Shown: positions 54,177-62,928, counted from the first letter of the stretch. The stretch: 64,000 nucleotides of DNA from Vampirovibrio sp. (GCA_024998755.1 JACEUU010000003.1:1227331-1291330); one strand, 5' to 3'. Notes: generated from the letters alone by a model not told the origin. Numbers and translations are program-made.

Positions 54177-55859
54177 ATGATGACCTTATTAACATCCGCC
54201 GTTGTGCCTAGTATTCAACCGATTGAATTAACCCATGTGCCTAGCACCTTGTTTGGGTTAATTCAACCGTTTACTCATTCAAACCAAGATTTATTAATTA
54301 ACGATTCCTTACGCTTAACCGGCAAGCAATTTTACGAACAAGTGGCTAGGCTTGCCTTGTTAATGCAAAGTCGGTTTGCCCTTGAAAAAGGCGATAAAGT
54401 GGCCCTGCTATTTTGGAATCAGCCTGAATTTTTTGTTACCTTCTTTGCATTGCGGGCGTTGGGCTTGGTAGCTGTACCTATTAATGTGTTAATGTCCCCC
54501 GAGGATGTTGGGTATGTGCTAAAGCATTCTGGGGCTAAAACGCTCATTGGGTGTGAAGAATTAATGCTGCAAGTGCTCAATGGCTTAGGGCTCGATGATT
54601 CTTCTAAAGTGAAGGCGGCAGGTTTGTCCATTTTAGTTTCAAACGTCAAAGAAAATACGTTCCCCTGCATGGAAGAAGCGTTGGCATTTTTGCCTGAAAC
54701 CCCTAGCTGGAAAGCGGTTATTGACCTTATTCAAGTACCTGTTTCTCCGACAGAATTAGCCTTGCTCATTTATACGTCAGGTACTACGGGTGTGCCCAAA
54801 GGCGTTATGCTTTCTGAACAAAACTTGCTTTCAAACCTAGATGCCTTTAGCCATGCATTAGGGTTAGAAGAAACCATTGGGAACCAAAAGTTTTTGCTGG
54901 GGCTACCATTGTTCCATAGTTACGGGTTAATTTGTTCCTTGTATGCCTTCCATTTACAAGCCCCCATGGTGTTTGTGCCCAAATTCAACCCCAAAAAATT
55001 GGTTTTAGCGTTGCAAAAAGAAGAAATCACGTTTTTACCTTTAGTGCCTACCATGTTTACATTGTTGCTAACAGCCGCTAAAAGAGCCATTGAAGCGGGG
55101 CAAACCACGCCATTTCCTAGTCTCAAATATTGCATTTCTGGCGGAGCTGCTTTGCCAGAAATTTTGCTAAACCAACTGAATGCCTTACTGGGCGTAACCG
55201 TGTTGGAAGGCTATGGTTTAACTGAAACCAGCCCTGTTATTGCGGTGAATTTGCCCAAAAACGGAGCAGTCGTTAATACGGTAGGTCCTGTATTGCCCAA
55301 TATTGACGTTCGGCTGGTCAACCCTGAAAACGGAGATATTGTGCCTGTAACCCAAGGGCAAGCTAGTGGTGAAGGCGAAATTCAAGTAAAAGGTCCGAAT
55401 GTGATGTTGGGCTACTTCCAAAACCCTACGGAAACCCAATTGGTTCTTTCGCCTGATGGATGGTTTAAAACGGGCGATTTAGGCAAGTTTGATGCCAAGG
55501 GTAACCTGTGTATTTCCGGTGGGCGGTTAAAAGATTTAATTATTCGGGCTGGTGAAAATATTGCCCCGCTGCCTATTGAACGAGTATTGGGGCAGCATCT
55601 TAGCGTTGCGGCGGTAGCGGTTATTCCTAGAAAACATGAAAAATTGGGTGAAGCGATTCACGCTTGTTTGGAACTTTCTGAAGACGTTCAAAAGCAGATG
55701 GATTTTTCCGCAGAAGCACTGTTTAAGGAACTTTCAGACTTGGTACGCACTCAACTAACCCCCACGTTAGTGCCCGATAGCTTTGAAGTGCATGAAAGTT
55801 TGCCCAAAAACCCGACTGGCAAAGTAATGAAAAAGAAGTTGATAGAGCTTACTGTTTAA
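54177..55859 (+). CDS. Long-chain acyl-CoA synthetase / AMP-dependent ligase
   Basis: Adenylate-forming enzyme that activates fatty acids with CoA. It has the AMP-binding loop 'LALLIYTSGTTGVPKGVMLSEQNLLSNL', 'YCISGGAALPEILL', 'LEGYGLTETSPVIAVN', 'DGWFKTGDLGKFDAKGNLCISGGRLKDLIIRAGENIAPLPIE' and the catalytic Lys in 'PKNPTGKVMKKKL'. The 560 residues fit FadD-type enzymes. It starts with two tandem ATG codons (MMTLLTS). Confidence 0.93.
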   Translation: MMTLLTSAVVPSIQPIELTHVPSTLFGLIQPFTHSNQDLLINDSLRLTGKQFYEQVARLALLMQSRFALEKGDKVALLFWNQPEFFVTFFALRALGLVAVPINVLMSPEDVGYVLKHSGAKTLIGCEELMLQVLNGLGLDDSSKVKAAGLSILVSNVKENTFPCMEEALAFLPETPSWKAVIDLIQVPVSPTELALLIYTSGTTGVPKGVMLSEQNLLSNLDAFSHALGLEETIGNQKFLLGLPLFHSYGLICSLYAFHLQAPMVFVPKFNPKKLVLALQKEEITFLPLVPTMFTLLLTAAKRAIEAGQTTPFPSLKYCISGGAALPEILLNQLNALLGVTVLEGYGLTETSPVIAVNLPKNGAVVNTVGPVLPNIDVRLVNPENGDIVPVTQGQASGEGEIQVKGPNVMLGYFQNPTETQLVLSPDGWFKTGDLGKFDAKGNLCISGGRLKDLIIRAGENIAPLPIERVLGQHLSVAAVAVIPRKHEKLGEAIHACLELSEDVQKQMDFSAEALFKELSDLVRTQLTPTLVPDSFEVHESLPKNPTGKVMKKKLIELTV

Positions 55860-55913
55860 GGTATAGTTAGTAAAATTTACTTTTTCTCCATTGAATGGCT
55901 TTTTACTTTTTTT

Positions 55914-57707
55914 ATGATAACGACTCTTTCTTCAACGTCTTCTACCAATCCCCCGATGGGTCGGTTTAGCTTAAATGTAATGCAAAATACCCCCGTTCCC
56001 CCTGCTCCAGTTGTTACTAATTTAACCATTGTGCATTTTAACGATAACCACAAGGCACTCAGTGCCATGCCCAACTTGGTAACAGCCGTAAAACAACTAA
56101 GTTCAAAGGCAGAAGCCCAAGGGCAAACGGTTTTACGCTTTAACGGGGGCGATAATACCTTGGGTGATGATGAATCAGCCAAAAACCTGAATATTAACCT
56201 CATTAATCAAATGAATGTGGATGTGAACGTACCGGGAAATCATAATTTTGATGCAGGGTTAAAATCATTTGCCATGGGGTGTGAAGCGTCTAATGCGCCT
56301 TGGTTAGTGGCAAATTTAGCCGTGCCTGCAGGGTCTAGCTTAGAAGCGGCTCAGCGGAATAAACAATTTTTATCCGTGCCTTATATTATTCAACGCAATG
56401 GCGATACCTTCGGGGTTATTGGGGCAACGCTTACTAATTTTGATCAAACCAGCGTGGTGGATAGTGCCGATTTTGAAGCGGCTTCTACAGCCAATTTAAC
56501 TAAAACGGCTAGTATTATTCAGCATCAAGTGCATGATTTAGAAGCAGAAGGCGTTAATAAAATTATTTTGGTTTCACACATGGGTTATGATAAAAATCAA
56601 GCCTTGATAGACCCCCAACAAGCGTATAAAGTAACGGGTATTGATGTGATAGTTGGTGGGCATACGCATCAAAAATTGACGGGCATCCAAGCAGGAAAAA
56701 CCTTATTTTTCGATTCCCATGCTAACCCTGTGGTTATTTTAGAAGCGGGTCAAAATGCAGAAACGGTAGGAGAAACAACTTTGGGTTTCGATACCAAGGG
56801 TAAAGTAGTGCAACTTAATGCGGTGAATCTTTACAATACTAAACAGTTTTTGCCTGATGCTAATGCCTTACAAGCCGTTATGTACTACTACCAACCAAGC
56901 CCTGAAGCAGAAAATCCAACCGCCGTTTTAGCCACCCTAGCCCAAGACTGCTTTCAACAAGACCCTGAAGACCCTGAAAACCCGATTGGGAATTTAATTG
57001 CAGATACATTAAAAGCAAAAACAGGGGTAGATATTGCCATTATACCTAGTTCTCAACTAAAAGATGGGTTACCAGCTGGGGAGATTACGCCCATTACTTT
57101 GAAAGAAATTGCCCCCTTTAACGAACCGCTTGTGGTGGTGAGCAGAACGGGTAGGCAAATTTTGCAAGCTTTTGAACAAATGGCAAAGCTGTATCCTAAA
57201 AGTGGAGCGGTTTATCATACTTCCAGTAATGTGAAGATAGGCTTGAATATATCAGGGGGTAAGGGAGAATTAAAATCATTCACGCTATCGAATCAATTAA
57301 TCGATTATAATAAAACGTACAGCGTGGCAGTGCCTCAATTTTTTGTGCAATTTCCCAAAATTCAGTCGTTCCACACCTCAAATTTTAAACCAATTGAGCC
57401 CGTGTGCACCTTGGCAGATTGCTTAGAAGCCGGTATAAAAGAGAAGTACGGAAACAAAGCCACCTTCTGTTTTGAACCAGACGGACGCTTAACCGTTTCG
57501 CACGGCGTTAATAAGTATGCTACGAAAGCAATCGTTACCTTACCCTTTTCCTTTGAAGGATATACGGATGACCTTGAACTTGAACCAGAATACGCCTCAT
57601 TCAGTTTTCGCCCAGAAACGGCGTGGTTCCGTAGTGGAAGCACAATCGCCAATAGAAGTGTGTCTGTTAGCAGTGGAAAACCAAGCGTTACGTTGGGCTA
57701 CGCCTAA
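55914..57707 (+). CDS. 5'-nucleotidase / metallophosphatase (UshA-like)
   Basis: A calcineurin-like phosphoesterase domain binds two metals: 'TIVHFNDNHKA', 'NGGDNTLGDDE', 'VPGNHNFD', 'ILVSHMGYDK', 'IVGGHTHQKL'. A 5'-nucleotidase C-terminal domain follows ('NPIGNLIADTLKAKTGVDIAII...'), with the 'PYNEPLV'-equivalent 'APFNEPLVVVS'. The N-terminus lacks a signal peptide, unusual for UshA-like enzymes. The last about 47 codons overlap the next gene in another frame and look unlike the family, so the C-terminus may be a read-through extension. Confidence 0.85.
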   Translation: MITTLSSTSSTNPPMGRFSLNVMQNTPVPPAPVVTNLTIVHFNDNHKALSAMPNLVTAVKQLSSKAEAQGQTVLRFNGGDNTLGDDESAKNLNINLINQMNVDVNVPGNHNFDAGLKSFAMGCEASNAPWLVANLAVPAGSSLEAAQRNKQFLSVPYIIQRNGDTFGVIGATLTNFDQTSVVDSADFEAASTANLTKTASIIQHQVHDLEAEGVNKIILVSHMGYDKNQALIDPQQAYKVTGIDVIVGGHTHQKLTGIQAGKTLFFDSHANPVVILEAGQNAETVGETTLGFDTKGKVVQLNAVNLYNTKQFLPDANALQAVMYYYQPSPEAENPTAVLATLAQDCFQQDPEDPENPIGNLIADTLKAKTGVDIAIIPSSQLKDGLPAGEITPITLKEIAPFNEPLVVVSRTGRQILQAFEQMAKLYPKSGAVYHTSSNVKIGLNISGGKGELKSFTLSNQLIDYNKTYSVAVPQFFVQFPKIQSFHTSNFKPIEPVCTLADCLEAGIKEKYGNKATFCFEPDGRLTVSHGVNKYATKAIVTLPFSFEGYTDDLELEPEYASFSFRPETAWFRSGSTIANRSVSVSSGKPSVTLGYA

Positions 57708-58584
57708 TGCACTAACGCTGGAAACGTTGGCTCGGTCTTGTTTAAAGCCGTTTCAAGCAGTGGTTTTGGTAGAAGCTCTTCAAAACGCTGGTATTGCTTT
57801 GGAAACCATCCCCACTCAAGAGATTGCTATCGCTTGTTCTTCCCATTCAGGGCAAGTGGAACAAGTAAAATGGGTGCAGTGGCTTTTAGCCCAAGCCAAC
57901 CAATCCGCCAGTGAATTGGCGTGTGGTAGCCATTTGCCTATTGATGCTACTACCGCTCATCAGCTTATTAAAGCGGAAAGTTCACCTTGCACCCTTCATC
58001 ATAATTGTTCGGGTAACCACGCGGGGTTGTTGTGGGCGTGCCAGTTGCAGGGGCTTCCATCAGCAGGGTATCAAAACCCTTCGCACCCCATTCAGCAGCA
58101 AATTTTCGCCCAGCTTCAAGCATTGCTCCCCCAAAAAACGAACTGGACTATGGCGTTAGATGGATGTACCCTACCCACTTATGCCTTTACCTTGGTGGAA
58201 TTAGCCCAATTAGCCAGTGCGTTTACCACCACCCCAAGCGGCACGTTTTTATTACATGCCATGACGAAAAATCCGCAATTGGTGGCGGGCACGGGGCGGT
58301 TTGATACGGTGTTAATGCAGGCTTGCCAGCAGGCAGGTGTTGAAATTGTTTCAAAAGGTGGGGCTGAAGGCTTGGTTTTATTGTGGCATTTACAACGCAA
58401 AGAAGTAGCTGTATTGAAAACCATCAGTGGCGATGGGGTGTTACGAGATTTTGCCATTGTTCGGTTATTACGCCTGTGGGGTTGGTTGGATGGGCTTGAC
58501 TTGATTGAACCCTTTGAATTAGAAACGTTACCAACGCCATATGCCACTATTCCAAACACGTTTGAGTTGGTAATAAATGCTTAA
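57568..58584 (+). CDS. L-asparaginase II family protein
   Basis: Asparaginase II (COG4448 type) features are 'RGSVVEAQSPIEVCLLAVEN', 'LARSCLKPFQAVVLVEA', 'IACSSHSGQVEQV', 'LHHNCSGNHAGLLWACQ' and 'ALDGCTLPTYAFTLVELAQL'. The 338 residues are normal. The ATG at 57568 has AAGGA 9-12 bases upstream. The first 140 bases lie inside the 5'-nucleotidase gene in another frame, and they already encode conserved asparaginase residues, so the overlap is genuine on this side. Confidence 0.88.
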   Translation: MTLNLNQNTPHSVFAQKRRGSVVEAQSPIEVCLLAVENQALRWATPNALTLETLARSCLKPFQAVVLVEALQNAGIALETIPTQEIAIACSSHSGQVEQVKWVQWLLAQANQSASELACGSHLPIDATTAHQLIKAESSPCTLHHNCSGNHAGLLWACQLQGLPSAGYQNPSHPIQQQIFAQLQALLPQKTNWTMALDGCTLPTYAFTLVELAQLASAFTTTPSGTFLLHAMTKNPQLVAGTGRFDTVLMQACQQAGVEIVSKGGAEGLVLLWHLQRKEVAVLKTISGDGVLRDFAIVRLLRLWGWLDGLDLIEPFELETLPTPYATIPNTFELVINA

Positions 58585-58752
58585 TACCAATTCAAAGATT
58601 AAATGGCGTGTTTTTGTAGGGGCGTGATTTATTAGCCCTAGCGGTCTATGCGTTGCATCAGTCCGTCCCACAAGCCCTAAACGGATGCGATAAATCGCAC
58701 CCCTACATAGAGAAAGCTATACGCTATTCTAACTTTGAATTGCTATAACACC
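58583..58752. repeat. MITE-like repeat with AATACCAATT ends
   Basis: It starts AATACCAATTCAAAG directly at the asparaginase stop and ends with a near-complement CTTTGAATTGCTATAACACC. Inside is a palindrome bounded by TGTAGGGG and CCCCTACA. The same ends occur at about 62608 and 62883. No gene is present. Confidence 0.65.
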
Positions 58753-58769
58753 TGACCTTTTTTATTTTT

Positions 58770-59040
58770 CAAAATGCGGACGGGTTAATCGCTTCGGGCT
58801 AGGGCTTCATGGGGGGTACTGTTTGAGCACCCCCCACACCCCCCGCAAAACAAAGGGGCTGCTCGCCACCCCCTTTGTAATCCCCAGGGGAACAACTGGT
58901 TAATTGGCTTTCGTGTACGTTGAAAATAGGCTTGAGCGGAAGCAAAAGAGGCTCCCTAAATGCTCTGCTTCGCTACGCTCGCACCAGCCTATCTCCAACT
59001 GCCTATGGTTCGAAGCTAAAAATTTTAGTTAAAGGCTAGC
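58770..59040. repeat. Composite GC-rich intergenic repeat, copy 2 (inverted)
   Basis: Contains 'TAATCGCTTCGGGCTAG', a run of CACCCCCCACACCCCCC, and then the GCTTCGCTACGCTCGCAC block. Its reverse complement matches 46200-46445 module by module. Together with the preceding repeat it fills the 590-base gap before yebC; no gene is seen. Confidence 0.7.
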
Positions 59041-59171
59041 AAAATTGAGCGTTCATCTTTTTTTGTCAGGTGCTAAGGTAATTAATGGTAAAACCTATAA
59101 CATATAGTCAGTTTTCTGTTAAAATGGGACTATAATCTGTTTAAATTGAAGAAAAAAAGGATGAAACCTCC

Positions 59172-59954
59172 ATGATGATGATGATGGGTCGCTGGATGGC
59201 GATAAAAAACAAAAAAGCCAGTAGCGACGCAAAAAAAGGCGTTGCCTTAGCAAAATATTCCATGGAGATTATTAAGGCGACAAAACTGGGTGGCTCAGAT
59301 ATTTCAGCCAATTTTCGGTTACGTACCGCCATTGAAAAAGCCAAACTAGGCGGGCTTGCCAAAGATAGTATCGAAAATGCCCTGCTAAAAGGGAGTGGTC
59401 AACTCAAAAGCGATAACGTGGAAGAAGTAACCTACGAAGGCTACGGGCCTGGGGGCGTGGCTATTTTCATTGAAACCAGTACCGAAAATCGGAACAGAAC
59501 CGCAGGCGATATTCGGAGCTATTTCAACAAATTTGAAGGCAACTTTGGGCAAGATGGCTGCGTAGGCTACTTATTTACGCAAAAAGGCGAAATTTTGATT
59601 ATTTACCCCAGTAGCTTATCATTTGATGATGTGTTTGAATTAGCCGTTGAAGCAGGGGCGGAAGACCTGCAACCCGATGAAGCGTTTCCTGACAGTAAGG
59701 CGGTTATTTACACGGCTTATGAAGACCTTAATGCGGTTTGCCAAGCCCTTACCAAGTTAAATAGTGCCGTTAAAATTGAATCAGCTGAAATAACCCGTAT
59801 TCCATCTACCCAAGCGGAAGTAACCACCGTTGAAGTGGGTAAGCCCTTGTATAAGTTATTGGCTCAACTTGAAAACCACGACGATGTTCAGCAAGTGTAT
59901 TGCAACGCTGTGGTGGAAGACGCCCTACAATCCACATTAGAGGCATTATTGTAA
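59172..59954 (+). CDS. yebC: YebC/PmpR family regulator
   Basis: The N-terminus 'MGRWMAIKNKKASSDAKKG' aligns with the family start (MAGHSKWANIKHRKA...), followed by 'EIIKATKLGGSDISANFRLRTAIEKAK', 'EEVTYEGYGPGGVAIFIE', 'NRNRTAGDIRSYFNKF' and 'GCVGYLFTQKGEI'. These proteins regulate transcription or help translate proline-rich stretches. Four extra Met codons precede the family start, five tandem ATGs in all. AAGGA lies about 10 bases before the first ATG. pabB follows 5 bases after the stop. Confidence 0.94.
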   Translation: MMMMMGRWMAIKNKKASSDAKKGVALAKYSMEIIKATKLGGSDISANFRLRTAIEKAKLGGLAKDSIENALLKGSGQLKSDNVEEVTYEGYGPGGVAIFIETSTENRNRTAGDIRSYFNKFEGNFGQDGCVGYLFTQKGEILIIYPSSLSFDDVFELAVEAGAEDLQPDEAFPDSKAVIYTAYEDLNAVCQALTKLNSAVKIESAEITRIPSTQAEVTTVEVGKPLYKLLAQLENHDDVQQVYCNAVVEDALQSTLEALL

Positions 59955-59959
59955 GCTAT

Positions 59960-61474
59960 ATGAATGCTCCTTCTAAAGCCTATTATTCATCTCCGCTGTT
60001 GGCTCTGTTAGCCAGTGAAAATAGTCAGCAACGCTACGCTTGTTTGATGGATGGACAAGGCAGTTTAAACCCAAAAACCAACGAATGGGGCTTTTTAGGT
60101 TTAGATGTTGAGTGCAGACTGGATGTTATTAATAACCAATATTATAAAAATGGCGAATGGGTCGGCACGCATCAATCCACTGAAGCCTTATTTCAATGGA
60201 TACATAAAGAGACAGACTGCTTAGTGGCTGCTCATTCCCTTCATTGTTTGCAAAATAGGTTTTCTGCTACCGCGCCTGCTATTTCTTCTGTGCCGTTTCA
60301 ACTAGGCTGGTTTAGTTGCTGGGGGTATGAAACGCATCAGTTGTTAGAACCCGTTTTGCACGGTAGTGCTAGCTTTTCAAAAACAGAAACAGCTAACCCC
60401 TTTGAAGGGATGCGGTTGTGCTGGTTTGAAAGTATTTTAGCATGTCATAAACCAACCAATACGTTTTACGCCTTTGGTGTTAATCCGGAAAAACTAACGT
60501 GGTACTTGGCTAATTTACATAACTGGGAACCCTTGTTGTCTAACGATATAACGGCTCAAATACCCGCTTTTTCTGAAGCCTTGTTAAATAACTACCAGTC
60601 TAGTTTTTCATCGGAAACGTTTAACCAAGCTGTTGATAAAGTAAAAAACCACATTCAATGCGGAGACCTGTACCAAGCCAATTTATCCGTTCAATGGCAG
60701 CAAAAAAGCGTAGAAGTTGACCCCCTATTGCTGTTTGAAACCCTTTGTAAAAGAAACCCATCGCCGTTTTCTGGTTTGTTTAAAACACCCCAAGGGTGGG
60801 TGTTGAGTAATTCTCCTGAACGATTAGTCTGCTGTGATAGCACCGGAAAATTAGAAACTCGTCCAATTGCTGGCACGAGAGGCAGAGGTACTTCTGCTAC
60901 TGAAGATGAGGAAATTATAGCCACCTTGCTTTCTAATGAAAAAGAACGTGCAGAGCATCTGATGCTGGTTGATTTGGAACGCAATGATTTAGGGCGTGTT
61001 TGCCAAATAGGTAGTGTGGTTGTGGATGATTTATTAGCCGTTGAACGTTATTCCCATGTAACCCATTTGGTTTCAAATATTACGGGGCAAAAATTGGATG
61101 AAGCGGATTGGTTGCATGTTTTACAAGCCGTTTTTCCTGGGGGAACGATTACGGGATGTCCGAAAATTCGGTGTATTGAAACCTTGGCTAAGCTAGAACC
61201 CGTTAATCGAGGGGCTTATACCGGTAGCTTTGGGTTTGTGGATGTGTTACATGGTTCTTTTGATTTTAATATTTTAATTCGGACGATTACCTTGTTACCC
61301 ACACACCCAATAGGGCATAGTAATATGGCGGGAAGTGGTAGCTTTACTACGGTGGTGCAAGCTGGGGCTGGTATTGTGCAGGATTCTGTTGCGACCCATG
61401 AATATAAAGAAACGCTGAGAAAAGCATCTGCGATGTTTGAAGTGTTGAACTTTCACACGAACCGCAAAAAATAA
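59960..61474 (+). CDS. pabB: Aminodeoxychorismate synthase component I
   Basis: Chorismate-binding enzyme making 4-amino-4-deoxychorismate for folate. The C-terminal catalytic domain shows 'HIQCGDLYQANLS', 'FSGLFKTPQGWVLSNSPERLV', 'ETRPIAGTRGRG', 'LVDLERNDLGRVC', and 'FPGGTITGCPKIRCIETL'. The N-terminal half (about 210 residues) is diverged. The 504 residues from ATG 59960 fit PabB better than TrpE. It follows yebC closely and ends 4 bases from a convergent tRNA. Confidence 0.9.
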   Translation: MNAPSKAYYSSPLLALLASENSQQRYACLMDGQGSLNPKTNEWGFLGLDVECRLDVINNQYYKNGEWVGTHQSTEALFQWIHKETDCLVAAHSLHCLQNRFSATAPAISSVPFQLGWFSCWGYETHQLLEPVLHGSASFSKTETANPFEGMRLCWFESILACHKPTNTFYAFGVNPEKLTWYLANLHNWEPLLSNDITAQIPAFSEALLNNYQSSFSSETFNQAVDKVKNHIQCGDLYQANLSVQWQQKSVEVDPLLLFETLCKRNPSPFSGLFKTPQGWVLSNSPERLVCCDSTGKLETRPIAGTRGRGTSATEDEEIIATLLSNEKERAEHLMLVDLERNDLGRVCQIGSVVVDDLLAVERYSHVTHLVSNITGQKLDEADWLHVLQAVFPGGTITGCPKIRCIETLAKLEPVNRGAYTGSFGFVDVLHGSFDFNILIRTITLLPTHPIGHSNMAGSGSFTTVVQAGAGIVQDSVATHEYKETLRKASAMFEVLNFHTNRKK

Positions 61475-61478
61475 AAAT

Positions 61479-61561
61479 TGCCGAAGAAGGGAGTTGAACC
61501 CTCACAAGCTTTCGCTTACATGTACCTGAAACATGCGTGTATACCATTTCACCACTTCGGC
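61479..61561 (-). tRNA. tRNA-Leu(CAG)
   Basis: On the minus strand the acceptor GCCGAAG/CTTCGGC, D-stem GTG/CAC, anticodon stem CATGT/ACATG with loop TTCAGGT (anticodon CAG), a long variable arm AAGC-GAAA-GCTT, and T-arm GAGGG-TTCAACT-CCCTT form a class II cloverleaf. CCA is not encoded. The pabB stop is 4 bases away on the other strand. Confidence 0.95.
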
Positions 61562-61619
61562 AAGTAGCTTATTTATTATCGCTAAAACAGCCTAAAATGC
61601 AAGGGTAGTGGTTTGGTAA

Positions 61620-61915
61620 GGGTTGAGTATTGCTTCGGGCTAGGGTGGATGCGTTAGGGGGGACTGGCATCATTAAAGTTTAAATAGTATAGCAAACTGT
61701 AGGAACGACCATCGCTTTTGCCCTGCAGTGGCGATGCGTTTCGTGGTTAGTAGGGGCGAAAAGAGCATCCCCCCGTCATATGCCCGTAGTGGCATAGGGG
61801 GTGTCTTTTCGGGGGTTTTTAGGGGCTTGCCCCTGAATTTGTGGGGGGTGTCGGGGGGCTGCCAAACGGCAGTCCCCTGACAAAAGCCTTAGCCCGAAGC
61901 GATTAGCCTATCCAT
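61620..61915. repeat. Composite GC-rich intergenic repeat, copy 3
   Basis: From 61688 it reads GTAGGAACGACCATCGC..., then AAAAGAGCATCCCC, 'ATGCCCGTAGTGGCATAG', a TAGGGGC hairpin, and GGGGGGTGTCGGGGGG with CTGCC-AAAC-GGCAG, ending CGAAGCGATTA. The reverse complement of 62660-62870 matches it block by block. It fills the gap between tRNA-Leu and gmk; no gene seen. Confidence 0.75.
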
Positions 61916-61941
61916 AGTTTTTAAAAAAGTATGGATAGTAG

Positions 61942-62544
61942 TTAGGTACTATTTTTACCGTAAAGCAACTGGCTTAACGCTTTGGCGGTATCTGCCACCA
62001 CGGTATTGACTAATTGATGCTGAAACTTCGGGGCTTCTAACAATTCTCGTTGCGATTGCATCAACCTCGCTTCAATTTCTTCGGGGGTTTCGGTGTTTCT
62101 GGTTTGAAGCCGTGCCCGTAAGGTTTCAATGGCGGGTTCTGGCGGTAGAATAAACACTGAAAATAATTGGCTAGCAGGTATTTTTGCCATTATTTGCAAA
62201 GCACCTTGGGTTTCAATTTCCAGTACCACATCAAACCCTTCCGCCAACCAGTCATTTATTTCCGCTTTGGGTGTGCCGTAGTACTGCCCGTTGTATTGGG
62301 CGTATTCTAAAAAACCATCTTCAGCTATTAAGGCTTCAAAGACTGGGGTTGAAACAAAGTGGTAATCTTTACCATCCACTTCACCTACCCTTGGGGTGCG
62401 GGTGGTGGTGGAAATGGAGTATTTCAATTGATTAGGATGAAGCTCAAACAAGGCGGTTAAAATTTTGTTTTTCCCAACCCCTGAAGGACCTGTAAACAAA
62501 ATTAACCGTCCAGATTTTTGCGTTGTTTCTGCCGATGGTTGCAT
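61942..62544 (-). CDS. gmk: Guanylate kinase
   Basis: Gmk phosphorylates GMP to GDP. It has 'LILFTGPSGVGKNKILTALFE', 'YSISTTTRTPRVGEVDGKDYHFVS', 'GFLEYAQYNGQYYGTPKAEI', 'DVVLEIETQGALQIM' and 'RLQTRNTETPEEIEARL'. The P-loop is unusual: the family reads GVGKGT, here it is GVGKNK (Lys25, Asn26, Lys27), so the Thr/Ser that coordinates magnesium is replaced. The ATG at 62544 gives 200 residues, the normal length; an upstream TTG is less likely. It lies between inverted repeats. Confidence 0.9.
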   Translation of the reverse strand: MQPSAETTQKSGRLILFTGPSGVGKNKILTALFELHPNQLKYSISTTTRTPRVGEVDGKDYHFVSTPVFEALIAEDGFLEYAQYNGQYYGTPKAEINDWLAEGFDVVLEIETQGALQIMAKIPASQLFSVFILPPEPAIETLRARLQTRNTETPEEIEARLMQSQRELLEAPKFQHQLVNTVVADTAKALSQLLYGKNST

Positions 62545-62639
62545 AGGGTATCTTAAGCTTTCTGTATTGTGGTTAAACAAAATTTATTCTCTTATTTTAA
62601 CATTAATACCAATTTAAAGTTTAAATGTCATAGTCTAAA

Positions 62640-62928
62640 ATCGATTGTCGTTCCTAGCTTTAGCTGGCTGGTTTGTCAGGGGGTTGCGGTTTGGCACCCC
62701 CCCGACACCCCCCGCAAACCTAGGGGTATCCCCTAGGAACCCCCAAAAAGCCACCCCTCTATGCCACTACGGGCATTGACGAGGGGATGCTCTTTTTGCC
62801 TCTGCGGTGGACGGAACGCATCGACGACTGCAGAGCAAACGCGATGGTCGTTCCTACTGGTTGACAGGTTTTTTAAATCTTTGAAATGGTATAACACCCG
62901 CCAGCTAAAGCTAGAAACGACAATCGAT
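62640..62928. repeat. MITE-like element with 29-bp terminal inverted repeats
   Basis: The ends ATCGATTGTCGTT...CTTTAGCTGGC (62640-62668) and 62900-62928 are inverted repeats matching at 28 of 29 bases. The 289-bp interior contains CACCCCCCCGACACCCCCC, an ATGCCACTACGGGCAT-type hairpin and GCGATGGTCGTTCCTAC, and is the inverted counterpart of 61688-61890. No coding capacity is evident. Confidence 0.8.
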
